64,000 bases of DNA. Origin: Edwardsiella tarda ATCC 15947 = NBRC 105688 (lineage in GTDB: Bacteria > Pseudomonadota > Gammaproteobacteria > Enterobacterales > Enterobacteriaceae). A model generated the notes under the pieces. That model searched no databases, had not been told where the DNA came from, and saw only the letters and a program-made list of their open reading frames with translations. The stretch covers positions 434,001-498,000 of the forward strand of contig NZ_CP084506.1 in the NCBI RefSeq assembly GCF_003113495.2, written 5' to 3'. This document shows positions 39,160-47,705 of this stretch, piece after piece. Made by a program: the position numbers and the translations under genes. Numbering within the stretch: the stretch's first letter is position 1; the number at the start of each line of letters is the position of its first letter.

Positions 39160-41412
39160 ATGAAAAAGGATAGTCCAAAAAATATCATATATATACTGTC
39201 TTCTCTGCCAACTAGAAAAAGAGGATTACGGAAACCGTGTACATCCTGTGCAGAGCAGAATGAACGATTGCCACACCAGGGATATGCCATTGTACGTCGT
39301 GAGCGTGTAATCGGTTGGTTGACGATGGCCTTGCAGATTGCCTTTCCGCTAGGTCTTTCTTTTACCCCTGCCATCGCACAGGCGCCAAAGGTTGATGAGC
39401 AGGCGTTATTGGCGAGTGCGACGCAACCCTATGTGTTGAAAGAGGGGGAATCGGTGACGACTGTGGCGCAAAAGCTGGGTATCTCGGTAGCACAATTGAA
39501 GCAGGTTAATGCATACCGAATTTTTGCGCGTGGATTTGAGCATGTGGGCGTCGGTGATGAGATCGACATACCCGTGGATATGTCATCGCTGAATACTCAG
39601 GCGGGGCAAGCGCCCAAGTTATCGTCTGCCATGAGGGAACCCTCTCGGGCGGAAAAAGAGGCTCAGGCAGTGGGTCAGTTGATGAGTGTGGGAGCGACAC
39701 TTTCTTCGACTCGTCCTTCGGAGGCGGCGGCGGGTATGGCTCGCTCCATGGCGACCAATGCGGCGAATGAAGAAATTCAACAGTGGTTAAGTAAGTATGG
39801 TACGGCTCGCGTTCAACTGAATGTAGATAAAAACTTTTCCTTGAGTGAAAGCGCATTGGACTGGTTTATCCCGGTATGGGATAGCGCGAACCTCACTGCA
39901 TTTACTCAACTTGGGGCGCGGAATAAAGACCGGCGTAACACCATTAACCTAGGGGTGGGCGCTCGAACCTTGCTAGATCGTTGGATGTTGGGCGTTAACA
40001 TGTTCTACGACCATGATCTGACAGGACATAACTCACGCTTGGGTATTGGTGCTGAGGCGTGGACGGACTATTTGCAGTTGTCGACTAACGGCTATATGCG
40101 GCTGAGTAATTGGCATCAGTCCCGCGATTTTGCGGATTACGATGAGCGCGCCGCCAATGGCTTTGATATCCGGGCTAACGCTTGGCTACCGGCTTTGCCT
40201 CAGTTGGGGGGAAAGTTAGTGTATGAACAGTATGTCGGGGAGAACGTTGCCTTATTCGGTAAGGAGAATCTGCAACGTAACCCGTATGCACTGACAGCCG
40301 GGGTCAACTATACGCCATTCCCACTATTAACCGTTGGTGTCGATGAGCGTTTGGGCAAGGCTGGACGCAATGATACTCAGTTTAGTATTCAGTTGAGTTA
40401 TCATCCTGGCCTTAGCTGGCAGTCACAAATCGATCCTGGCTCGGTAGCGGCAACTCGTCAGATTGCTGAAAGTCGTTATAACCTAGTCGATCGTAATAAT
40501 AATATTGTCTTGGAATATAAAAAGCAGGAAGTTATTAAGCTTGCATTGTCTCATCATGCTATTAATGATTTGGCTGGGGCGGTGTATACCGTTAGTGCAA
40601 ATCTGAAAAGTAAATATGCGCTAGATCAGGTGAGTTGGCAAGATGGTGGATTAGTTGCTGCCGGCGGGCAATTGACCGTTATAGATAAAAACCATTTTAG
40701 TCTAATGTTGCCGCCTTATCGGCTGGCTCAAGCTAAAAGCGATGCTCACCAAACATCGGCTGCGGAGATTGCTGCAAATACTTATCAATTAATCGCTGTA
40801 GCCTTTGATAACCAGGGGAACCAATCCAATAGTGAGACGTTGAGGGTCGTGGTACAGCCTCCTCAGGTAACCGCACAGGGTACGTTCGTTATTAGCGGTG
40901 ACGGGGCGCGGGCGAATGGTAGCGATAAGATTGGTGTCGATTTTATTATAAAAGATAGCAATGGTAATCCGCTCGCTAACCGAGAGGTGGTGTTTCACAC
41001 CAACAATGGCGCCCAGCCGGGGACGATTACCGTCACGACCGATGATAATGGCATCGCTCACTTTGATGTGACTAATACTAGCGCAGGTACGACCCATGTG
41101 AGTGCGACCTTCGATGATCAGACTCAGGGCATCGATATTACCTTCGCCAATGCGGTGAATAGTGTCATCGTCACGGGATTAGTTAATGGTTATCCCTTGG
41201 TCGGAACGCCGTTACATGCCGAGGTGACATGTGCGACGGGTGAGTGCCCGGCTTCATTGACTTATCAGTGGCAGATAGAAGATGCCATTAATAGTGGTAA
41301 CTATGTCGATATTCCCGCCGCAACAGCGGTTGATTATATCCCGGTGGGAACGGATCAGAAGCGTCGTATTCAAGTAGTGATTGGGGGAGAGGGAACGCCA
41401 GCTATACCGTAA
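39160..41412 (+). CDS. Zir-like inverse autotransporter (intimin/invasin barrel with short passenger)
   Basis: 750 residues, with AGGGTGA before the ATG. A long N-terminal leader with a hydrophobic core (about 51-75) is typical of the family. A periplasmic LysM (about 88-140, 'YVLKEGESVTTVAQKLGISV') binds peptidoglycan. The outer-membrane barrel (about 205-440) includes 'LGVGARTLLDRWMLGVNMFY' and 'LGIGAEAWTDYLQLSTNGYM'. Then come an Ig-like Big1 domain (about 565-665) and a C-terminal module (about 668-745) shared with the next protein. The passenger is short compared with intimin or invasin. Salmonella ZirT is an intimin-like barrel that exports separately encoded ZirS, and the two following genes make the same role likely here. 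Confidence 0.8.
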   Translation: MKKDSPKNIIYILSSLPTRKRGLRKPCTSCAEQNERLPHQGYAIVRRERVIGWLTMALQIAFPLGLSFTPAIAQAPKVDEQALLASATQPYVLKEGESVTTVAQKLGISVAQLKQVNAYRIFARGFEHVGVGDEIDIPVDMSSLNTQAGQAPKLSSAMREPSRAEKEAQAVGQLMSVGATLSSTRPSEAAAGMARSMATNAANEEIQQWLSKYGTARVQLNVDKNFSLSESALDWFIPVWDSANLTAFTQLGARNKDRRNTINLGVGARTLLDRWMLGVNMFYDHDLTGHNSRLGIGAEAWTDYLQLSTNGYMRLSNWHQSRDFADYDERAANGFDIRANAWLPALPQLGGKLVYEQYVGENVALFGKENLQRNPYALTAGVNYTPFPLLTVGVDERLGKAGRNDTQFSIQLSYHPGLSWQSQIDPGSVAATRQIAESRYNLVDRNNNIVLEYKKQEVIKLALSHHAINDLAGAVYTVSANLKSKYALDQVSWQDGGLVAAGGQLTVIDKNHFSLMLPPYRLAQAKSDAHQTSAAEIAANTYQLIAVAFDNQGNQSNSETLRVVVQPPQVTAQGTFVISGDGARANGSDKIGVDFIIKDSNGNPLANREVVFHTNNGAQPGTITVTTDDNGIAHFDVTNTSAGTTHVSATFDDQTQGIDITFANAVNSVIVTGLVNGYPLVGTPLHAEVTCATGECPASLTYQWQIEDAINSGNYVDIPAATAVDYIPVGTDQKRRIQVVIGGEGTPAIP

Positions 41413-41541
41413 TTATGGAGGTTTAATTTATTTACTATCTAACCGCGTCGTGTAATGACCTGTCGGGCTAATGGCAATGTGATATGTGGAATCTATCCAC
41501 AAAATATGTGTAGTGAAAATATAAAACTGGAGAGTTTAATA

Positions 41542-42252
41542 ATGAAGGTAGGGATCATGCAATTTAATAAAAAAGCGCTTTTGGCTTCTGTCATTTTGGC
41601 CATTTCTGGCGCGGCTCTCGCTGCGACGTCTACGCCGACAGATACCGTCAAAGGACATATACCGGCTTATGCTGATATCGGCATCCAATTCCATGATGCG
41701 GATGGCAATGGTCTGGTGAATGCGGACGATACGATCTCCATCGATAAGGGTGCCTTCCAGGATGTGGATGGCGATACGGAGGGGACGGCGACATACCAGT
41801 GGTATCGCGATGGAGCCGCCATCCCGGGTGAGACGGGGGATAGTTATACCTTAACCGCAGCGGATATCGGACACAGCATCAAGGTTGGCGTGACTGCGCA
41901 TACCGACCCGACGAATACCGATCCTGCTGACGGCAGCGAGCAGCTCTCCTCGCGTGGCGGTAACATCGATGGTAGCGGCGATGGTTCTGTCACCACGGAT
42001 GGCAACGATGTTCTCTCCGTGGCCATTACGGGTATGACTAACGGTTATCCGCTGGTTGGCGAGCAATTGACCGCCGTCGCCACCTGTACGACCGGGGCAA
42101 CCTGTACTGGCACGGTGAATTACCAGTGGAAGATTGAGTCAGCCATTGGCTCGGGGGTTTATGTCGACATTGGTGGTGCGACCAGCAGCACCTATACCCC
42201 GGTCGGTAACGATCAGAAGCGCAAGATCCAGGTCGATGCGACGAGAGGATAA
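41542..42252 (+). CDS. Zir-like secreted or surface protein, first partner
   Basis: 236 residues from the ATG at 41542 (GGAG upstream); ATG 41557 is an alternative. A signal peptide ends near 'ISGAALAATS'. A start motif 'DTVKGHIPAYADIGIQF' is followed by an Ig-like part ('VDGDTEGTATYQWYRDGAAI'), an acidic Gly/Asp linker, and a C-terminal module 'MTNGYPLVGEQLTAVATCTT' to 'PVGNDQKRKIQV'. The last module is a clear paralogue of the barrel protein's C-terminus. By position it corresponds to ZirU or ZirS. The exact match is not certain. Confidence 0.65.
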   Translation: MKVGIMQFNKKALLASVILAISGAALAATSTPTDTVKGHIPAYADIGIQFHDADGNGLVNADDTISIDKGAFQDVDGDTEGTATYQWYRDGAAIPGETGDSYTLTAADIGHSIKVGVTAHTDPTNTDPADGSEQLSSRGGNIDGSGDGSVTTDGNDVLSVAITGMTNGYPLVGEQLTAVATCTTGATCTGTVNYQWKIESAIGSGVYVDIGGATSSTYTPVGNDQKRKIQVDATRG

Positions 42253-42328
42253 AGCAAGAGAGTGATAATGCGTGATCCCTCACCCGCAAGTAGGTTAATT
42301 CGTCAGCTTAGGGTGGCGGTGAGAGCGC

Positions 42329-42364
42329 AATATACCCGCCGGGCATGATGCCTGGCGGGTATTG
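42329..42364. terminator. Hairpin between the two Zir-like partner genes
   Basis: Inverted repeat CAAT-ATACCCGCC / GGCGGGT-ATTG with a short loop, 76 bp after the first partner gene. No T run follows, so it may be an attenuator or an RNA-processing site. Confidence 0.45.
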
Positions 42365-42421
42365 TAGAGTAGAGGCGCCGCAAAGAGTAGCCGTACGGGA
42401 ACAGACGCTGGAGATAATTAC

Positions 42422-43771
42422 ATGAGAACAATACGCAGGACGGGATGTTCCCCGGCCATTGCGCTGATGTTAGGGTTACTGGGCGGGGGCCCGGCGTGGG
42501 CGGCATCAAGCGATACCGATCCGGTTCAAGGACATGTCCCGACGGTAAGTGGCGTGGCGATAGCTCCTATCACGGGTAATCCGCTGGAGGGGGATATATT
42601 GCGATCCGATGGTCCACCCTTATTTAATGATGTGGATGGCGATACCGAGCTGAATAGCCAATTACATTGGTATCGTGAAGGCGAGGATGCCGTGATCGAT
42701 ACCGGTGATAAGCATACTTTGATGGTCGATGATATCGGCAAAAAAATAATATATGGCTATACGCCCGCGACCGATCCGGCCACTAGCGAACCATACTTGG
42801 GAGAAGAGGTGCGATCGGATGCATCATTGGTGGTACAAGGGATGCCGGCTGCGCTTAACTCAATATTTGCGCTGGATAAGCCCACGGTCATCGGCGATGG
42901 CAGCGACACGGCCACGCTAACGCTCACGCTGAGGGATAGCGAGAATCGACCCGTTACAGGCATAGAGAGCCGTTTAACATTACGTTATGAGATCCAGGAT
43001 GGATTCAGCGATGGCTCTCCTGTTATCACTCACCCAGTAGAGTCCACAGCAGGCTCGGGGGTTTATACGGCAACAGTGAAGAGTTCGTCTTTTGGTCAAG
43101 TGTCGGTGATACCTGAGCTCAGTGGCACCGATCTCGCGATGACGCCGACGAGTCTGGCTATCACCTTTGCAGCCGTCACGGGACTGACAACAACAGTGAA
43201 TCCATATCAGTTCTCGGCAAGCTCTGGCTTCCCGACCACGGCATTTACCGGCGCAGCCTTCCGGGTACTTATTAACGATACTGCCGCCAATAATGGCCAA
43301 TATACGTGGTCGACGGATCAACCGGGCTGGACGAGCGTTGATGCTTCAGGGGGCGTCCGTATTATGGGGAAACCATCGAGTGCGACCAATTCAGTGACGC
43401 TCAGTGCAGAGCCAAAAGCGGGCGGGAGTACGGTAAGCTACACCTTTACTGTTAATGCATGGTTTGAACATGACAGTGCTTATGCGTTATGGACCGAAGC
43501 TCAGGATTGGTGTAGCGATAAAGGCGGACTTGCCTTAGGTCCCCAAGTCTCCAAGGGGAAAAACACGGCACGTACAGTAGGTCCGCTGTGGAATGAGTGG
43601 GGTAATTTGACGAGTTATAACGTTGGTTTTGTTAATAACTATCATTGGACCTCCGAGACTGCGACAGGGCCAGATGGTCCCGGGCACGCGAATGCGCGTA
43701 CGACTGATGGCGATATCTCGGGGAACTACAATTATAGTCGCGCTTATGTACTCTGCCGACTGGCGCTGTAG
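42422..43771 (+). CDS. Zir-like secreted adhesin, second partner, with lectin-like end
   Basis: 449 residues with a signal peptide (1-28, ending AWAAS). The start 'DTDPVQGHVPTVSGVAIAP' and 'DVDGDTELNSQLHWYREGED' match the preceding protein, so the two are paralogues there. A Big-type Ig domain follows (about 140-250), then another beta domain. The C-terminal 105 residues carry 'WTEAQDWCSDKGGLALGPQV', 'VGPLWNEWGNL' and 'AYVLCRL', the two-cysteine lectin-like tip found at the ends of intimin/invasin-type passengers. Here that tip sits on a separate protein and not on the barrel. Confidence 0.7.
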   Translation: MRTIRRTGCSPAIALMLGLLGGGPAWAASSDTDPVQGHVPTVSGVAIAPITGNPLEGDILRSDGPPLFNDVDGDTELNSQLHWYREGEDAVIDTGDKHTLMVDDIGKKIIYGYTPATDPATSEPYLGEEVRSDASLVVQGMPAALNSIFALDKPTVIGDGSDTATLTLTLRDSENRPVTGIESRLTLRYEIQDGFSDGSPVITHPVESTAGSGVYTATVKSSSFGQVSVIPELSGTDLAMTPTSLAITFAAVTGLTTTVNPYQFSASSGFPTTAFTGAAFRVLINDTAANNGQYTWSTDQPGWTSVDASGGVRIMGKPSSATNSVTLSAEPKAGGSTVSYTFTVNAWFEHDSAYALWTEAQDWCSDKGGLALGPQVSKGKNTARTVGPLWNEWGNLTSYNVGFVNNYHWTSETATGPDGPGHANARTTDGDISGNYNYSRAYVLCRLAL

Positions 43772-43795
43772 TAAGGTTTTATCATTAATGATCTA

Positions 43796-43830
43796 AAGCA
43801 GGCGCCGGGTTGGCGCCTGCTTTATTTTTT
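43796..43830 (+). terminator. Terminator of the Zir-like operon
   Basis: An 11-bp stem (AAGCAGGCGCC / GGCGCCTGCTT) followed by TATTTTTT. Confidence 0.92.
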
Positions 43831-43924
43831 GTTCACCGGGATTATTCATAGCAAAAAGAATAGAGAAGAGGCGCTAGCGGGTACGATGAATAGTGAAAAG
43901 AGCCGGTGTGCAGGAGAATGCGTT

Positions 43925-44022
43925 GGCCTGCTCCCGCGGATTAACCGCTAAAGTGCGATTGTCGGCAAAACGATGGCGCTCAGACGCTGGGGCGGGTTAG
44001 CTTGAGGGCCGTTGCTATCTAG
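43925..44022. repeat. Direct repeat, right copy (flank of adhesin module)
   Basis: The partner of 34223-34327, missing an 8-bp piece. It lies in the leader of the HAD gene, ending just before its ribosome site. Confidence 0.85.
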
Positions 44023-44033
44023 CGGAGGAAACG

Positions 44034-44723
44034 ATGGATCATAAGCCTGCCCTGATCTTCGATGTCAACGAGACGCTGTTGGATCTCGATCATCTCGCGC
44101 CACTGTTTAACCGTCTATTCGGCTCGCCCCACGTGCTGCGTGAGTGGTTCGCTCAGTTGGTGCTGTATGCACAATCCCTAACCTTGAATCACCACTCGCT
44201 GCCCTTTGGCGTCTTAGGCGGCGAGGTGTTAAAGATGGTCGCCGCGACGCACGGTAAGACGCTTCCGGCGGGGGCATCGTATGATCTGCAGCGCGCCATC
44301 GCCACCTTGCCCGTCTGGCCGGAGGTGCCGCAGGCATTGGCGCGGCTGAAGGCCGCGGGATTCTCCCTGTATACGCTGACCAACAACAGCGCGGAAGTGT
44401 TGCACGCGCAGCTTGATGCGGCCGCGATCGCCCACCACTTTACGGCGTGTTTCAGCGTCGATGAACTCGCCGCCGCCTTTAAGCCCGCGCCCGTGGTGTA
44501 TCGCGCCGTCGAGCAGCGGCTCGGCTTGGCGGGGAGCGCGTTGTGTCTGGTGGCCTGCCATCATTGGGACATTCTGGGCGCACGTAGCGCGGGCTGGCAG
44601 GGGGCGATGCTGCTGCGGGCCGGTAATGCACCGCTCGGCGTCGGCCCCCAGCCACAGTTTGTCGCCCATGATTTGGCGCAGTTAGCGGATCAGCTAATTA
44701 GCCACGTTGCCACGCCGACGTGA
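44034..44723 (+). CDS. HAD hydrolase, type II haloacid dehalogenase family
   Basis: 229 residues. Nucleophile motif I is 'FDVNETLLD' (Asp10), motif II 'TLTNNS' (about 119-124), the lysine of motif III is in 'AAFKPAP' and motif IV is altered to 'CHHWDILGARSAGW'. The overall pattern resembles (S)-2-haloacid dehalogenases, but many such enterobacterial proteins have no proven substrate. The ribosome site is GGAGG. Both its leader and its 3' end recur nearby as repeats, so insertions seem to have landed on either side of it. Confidence 0.85.
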   Translation: MDHKPALIFDVNETLLDLDHLAPLFNRLFGSPHVLREWFAQLVLYAQSLTLNHHSLPFGVLGGEVLKMVAATHGKTLPAGASYDLQRAIATLPVWPEVPQALARLKAAGFSLYTLTNNSAEVLHAQLDAAAIAHHFTACFSVDELAAAFKPAPVVYRAVEQRLGLAGSALCLVACHHWDILGARSAGWQGAMLLRAGNAPLGVGPQPQFVAHDLAQLADQLISHVATPT

Positions 44724-44767
44724 GTGGGTGGAACTGGGGCCGGCTGGCACAATAAAAAATGCCTCAC
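44701..44767. repeat. Direct repeat at the 3' end of the HAD gene, left copy
   Basis: CCACGTTGCCACGCCGACGTGAGTG and the following GGCTGGCAC-ATAAAAAA stretch recur, diverged, at 45339-45406. The left copy holds the true HAD gene end. Confidence 0.7.
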
Positions 44768-44807
44768 CCGGCCACTCCAGCGCTATCGCCAGCTGCCATG
44801 CGCCGAG
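44754..44807 (-). terminator. Probable terminator of the small minus-strand genes
   Basis: On the minus strand GCCTC...GAGGC closes a GC-rich stem and is followed by ATTTTTTATTG, downstream of the gene ending at 44894. Confidence 0.55.
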
Positions 44808-44893
44808 GCAACAGCCAATCCGCATGCCGGGAAGTCATGCGATCCAACCGAGCCGCCCGGGACGGTGCATGGGGAGTGGCGCAGGGTCGGGCA

Positions 44894-45160
44894 TCAGTGC
44901 AGCGGCAGCGTAATGTAGCGGCAGAGGAACCGCGCCTCGTGCGCCTCATCCAGCCGTATCTGAAAAATGTCGTGTTCATCCTGCGGCGATGTCGCTTCGC
45001 GCCATGCCTGAAATCCCTGTAAATTCATCCGGGTGATAATTTGATCGGGCGTTTCTCCCTGCGTCAGCGCTTCCACCACCTGTTGCAAGGGAAGAGGCAG
45101 CGTTTGTGCAGGCCACGTCACTTCAACGCTGACGAGTTGGCGGTGTGTCCGGGGTATCAT
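44894..45160 (-). CDS. Small protein of unknown function (88 residues)
   Basis: Not recognised. The composition is protein-like: 'QLVSVEVTWPAQTLPLPLQQ' then helical 'VVEALTQGETPDQIITRMNL' and 'QGFQAWREATSPQDEHD', with no membrane segment. It starts inside the end of the upstream 51-residue gene (about 38-bp overlap) and precedes a terminator. The pair is bounded by direct repeats, which suggests a small mobile or inserted cassette. A toxin-antitoxin or immunity pair is possible, but nothing in the sequence shows it. Confidence 0.5.
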   Translation of the reverse strand: MIPRTHRQLVSVEVTWPAQTLPLPLQQVVEALTQGETPDQIITRMNLQGFQAWREATSPQDEHDIFQIRLDEAHEARFLCRYITLPLH

Positions 45161-45278
45161 CGGTCAGTTTCTCCGTGGTTTCGCTGTCGTTCAGCCATAA
45201 AATAGGGTCATTTTTTGCCGTTACAACGTTCTCCGGACGGTTCCACCATACGGGCGTGCTGCCGTACTGTTTTCCCAT
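45123..45278 (-). CDS. Small protein of unknown function (51 residues)
   Basis: Not recognised. From the ATG at 45278 it reads 'MGKQYGSTPVWWNRPENVVT' and 'AKNDPILWLNDSETTEKL' before a polar tail. A longer frame to 45407 would run into the repeated sequence. No good ribosome site is visible. It overlaps the 88-residue gene, implying coupled translation if both are real. Confidence 0.4.
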   Translation of the reverse strand: MGKQYGSTPVWWNRPENVVTAKNDPILWLNDSETTEKLTDDTPDTPPTRQR

Positions 45279-45338
45279 ATAGTGGGATCGTGGGCGATGT
45301 GCGCGTTGTTTTCCGCCATCAGCAGATGCGTTGATGGC

Positions 45339-45406
45339 CCACGTTGCTACGTCGGCGTGAGTGAGGGGCGCGAGGGCAGGCTGGCACCATAAAAAACGCC
45401 CCATCA
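45339..45406. repeat. Direct repeat at the 3' end of the HAD gene, right copy
   Basis: A diverged copy of 44701-44767, CCACGTTGCTACGTCGGCGTGAGTG and GGCTGGCACCATAAAAAA. It is a relic HAD gene end with its terminator. Confidence 0.7.
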
Positions 45407-45424
45407 TGCGAGGTGACGGGGCGT
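45390..45424 (-). terminator. Terminator of the ascorbate-family PTS operon
   Basis: On the minus strand a stem ACGCCCC / GGGGCGT is followed by TTTTTT, 25 bp past the EIIC stop codon. Confidence 0.88.
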
Positions 45425-45448
45425 CTGTGAGGTAGGGCGGTCGCGCTA

Positions 45449-46705
45449 TCAGCGCACGATAATGCCCAGCAGGATGCCCACCACGCCAAAGTCGGCGTCG
45501 CTGAAGGTGGTGTTGGCGATGCCGATCTGGCCGAGTACCGGCAGCAGGAACACCGGCAGGAAGGTGATCAGCAGCCCCTGGGCGAAGGCGCCCAGGATGG
45601 CGCCGCGCCGCCCACCGGTGGCGTTACCGAACACACCCGCCGCCGCACCGACGAAGAAGTGCGGTACCACGCCGGGGATGATCACCGTCATGTTCAGCGC
45701 GTACAGCACGAACATGCCGATGACCCCGGCGGCAAAGCTGCTCAAGAAGCCAACCAGTACCGCGTTGGGGGCGTAGGGGAACACCACCGGGCAGTCCAGC
45801 GCTGGCTTGGCGTTGGGCACCAGCTTGTCGGAGATCCCCTTAAAGGCTGGGACGATCTCGGCGATCACCATCCGCACACCTTGCAGGATGATGTACACCC
45901 CGGCGGCGAAGGTGATGGATTGCATCAGCGAGAACATAAACCAGTTCTTGCCGCCGCTCACCTCACGCACATAGTCACTGCCGGCGAACAGGCAGGTGAT
46001 GATAAAGATGATGAACATGGTGAACGAGATCGCCACCGGCGTATCACGCAGGAACAGCAGGCTCTTCGGCACATTCATGTCTTCGGTAGAGTGCTCTTTG
46101 TTACCGAACTTGCTGCCGATAAAGCCGGCCAGTACATAGGATACCGTCGAGAAATGGCCGATGGCCACGTCGTCTGAGCCGGTGATCTTTTTCATGTAGG
46201 GATGGGCGATGGCCGGGAAGAACACCATACAGAAGCCGACGATCAGCGAACCGACCAGCACCAGCATCGTGCCCTGCATCCCGGCGGTCGCCAGGATCAC
46301 CGCCACCATCATCGACATAAACAGCGTGTGATGACCGGTGAGGAAGATAAACTTCCACGGTGTCAGGCGGGCGATAACGATGTTGATCAGCATGGCGAAG
46401 AACATGATCATCGCCATCTCACGCCCGAAACTCTTCTGGGCGATGGAGACGATGGCCTCGTTATTCGGCACCACGCCATTAATGCCGAAGGCATGTTGGA
46501 AGATGGCGGAGAAGTCACCCAGCGAGCTGACCACCAGACCGGCGCCGGCACCCAGAATGACAAAACCCATGATGGTCTTGATGGTGCCTTTAATGCATTC
46601 GGTAACCGGTTTTTTCTGGGCGATTAAGCCGATGAGTGCGATCAGGCCGACTAATATCGCCGGTTCGGATAGCACATCCTGCATCAGAAAACGGAAGAAT
46701 GACAT
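45449..46705 (-). CDS. PTS EIIC, ascorbate (UlaA/SgaT) family
   Basis: 418 residues with about eleven membrane segments. Features include 'GLIAQKKPVTECIKGTIKTI' near the N-terminus, 'YVLAGFIGSKFGNKEHSTED' in the middle and 'HFFVGAAAGVFGNATGGRRG' near the C-terminus, all typical of UlaA-type EIIC. It is the last gene of an EIIA-EIIB-EIIC operon. No ula catabolic genes (ulaD, E, F or G) are nearby, so the substrate may be a sugar or acid other than ascorbate. Confidence 0.9.
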   Translation of the reverse strand: MSFFRFLMQDVLSEPAILVGLIALIGLIAQKKPVTECIKGTIKTIMGFVILGAGAGLVVSSLGDFSAIFQHAFGINGVVPNNEAIVSIAQKSFGREMAMIMFFAMLINIVIARLTPWKFIFLTGHHTLFMSMMVAVILATAGMQGTMLVLVGSLIVGFCMVFFPAIAHPYMKKITGSDDVAIGHFSTVSYVLAGFIGSKFGNKEHSTEDMNVPKSLLFLRDTPVAISFTMFIIFIITCLFAGSDYVREVSGGKNWFMFSLMQSITFAAGVYIILQGVRMVIAEIVPAFKGISDKLVPNAKPALDCPVVFPYAPNAVLVGFLSSFAAGVIGMFVLYALNMTVIIPGVVPHFFVGAAAGVFGNATGGRRGAILGAFAQGLLITFLPVFLLPVLGQIGIANTTFSDADFGVVGILLGIIVR

Positions 46706-46715
46706 AGTGCCTCCA

Positions 46716-47003
46716 CTACAATGCGCCGAGTTTACGCAGGGCGACGCTCAGACGTTCTTTCATCGCCACTTTATCGATCATGTTATCCAGCGCGACGATC
46801 TCGCCGCCGACCTGCTGGGCGACCAACTGCTCGGCGATATCGGCGGTACCGACGAAAATATCGCTGGCGGTGCCTTTGGCGGAGCCTAAATCGACATGGT
46901 TAACCTCGGCGTTGACCTGCAGATCTTTTAGGATGGTCTTGATGCTCATTTCCATCATCAGACTGGTGCCTAAACCGTTACCGCATACCACTGTGATATT
47001 CAT
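46716..47003 (-). CDS. PTS EIIB, ascorbate (UlaB) family
   Basis: 95 residues starting 'MNITVVCGNGLGTSLMMEM', where the Cys at residue 7 is the phospho-acceptor. It is 10 bp upstream of the EIIC gene. Confidence 0.9.
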   Translation of the reverse strand: MNITVVCGNGLGTSLMMEMSIKTILKDLQVNAEVNHVDLGSAKGTASDIFVGTADIAEQLVAQQVGGEIVALDNMIDKVAMKERLSVALRKLGAL

Positions 47004-47029
47004 AATTATTCCCTCGGTGTAATTCGTAA

Positions 47030-47473
47030 TTAATAACGCGCGATGACTTGTAGGATCTCATCGACGCTTTCTGCCTGTTGCAGCCTATCGATATCGTCTT
47101 GGTTATCGAACAGCTCGGCGAGTTTGGCGATGATGCCGATGTGGCTATTACTATCGGTGGCGGCCAATACGATCAGTAATTTAATCGGATCGTTACCGGC
47201 GGAGCCGAATTCGACGCCGTGTTTAATCACGGTCAGGCCTAATGCCAATTGATTCACGCCATCTTCCGGGCGTGCATGCGGCATGGCCATGCCTGGGCCC
47301 AGCACATAATAGGGGCCGATTTTGTTATGCGACTGAATAATGGCATCGACATAGCCAGGGGTAATCGCATTATTTGCTATCAGTGGGGCACAGGCGGTTT
47401 GAATCGCCTCACGCCAGTCCGTTACCTGCTCGATAACCTGAATGACGTTGGGGGTAAGCAGTTTCGTCAACAT
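47030..47473 (-). CDS. PTS EIIA, mannitol/ascorbate (UlaC) family
   Basis: 147 residues of the EIIA-2 fold. The phospho-histidine lies in 'GPGMAMPHARPEDGV' (about 61-75). It is the first gene of the operon and presumably controlled by the divergent LacI regulator through two operators at 47544-47592. Confidence 0.9.
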   Translation of the reverse strand: MLTKLLTPNVIQVIEQVTDWREAIQTACAPLIANNAITPGYVDAIIQSHNKIGPYYVLGPGMAMPHARPEDGVNQLALGLTVIKHGVEFGSAGNDPIKLLIVLAATDSNSHIGIIAKLAELFDNQDDIDRLQQAESVDEILQVIARY

Positions 47474-47543
47474 TCAATCGGCTCCTGGTCATGTCGGCTG
47501 TTTTTTTAAAATGATTCTCTTGTGAAAGGCATAGTAGAGAGCA

Positions 47544-47592
47544 ATGGTAGCGCTATCTAGCTCGAGGAAGTGATTTCGTGATAGCGCTATCA
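47544..47592. promoter_or_regulatory. Two LacI-type operators
   Basis: A perfect 14-bp palindrome TGATAGCGCTATCA (47579-47592) and a close copy GGTAGCGCTATC (47546-47557) have centres 34 bp apart in the divergent region. The central GC pair in TAGCGCTA is typical of LacI-family sites. Confidence 0.75.
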
Positions 47593-47705
47593 TTTTGCTG
47601 CGAAATTAATCCGCCGGCGCTCAAAGCACGTCGCTGCGCTGATCATCGGCGGCAAGCTGTGCTACCGTAAGACGGTCAGTGATCAATGTGAATACACCCT
47701 ACTTC

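Noticed and set aside
45449..47473. True ulaABC ascorbate operon
   Set aside because: The transporter subunits fit the family, but the regulator is LacI type and the ula catabolic genes are missing, so I did not use the ula names.
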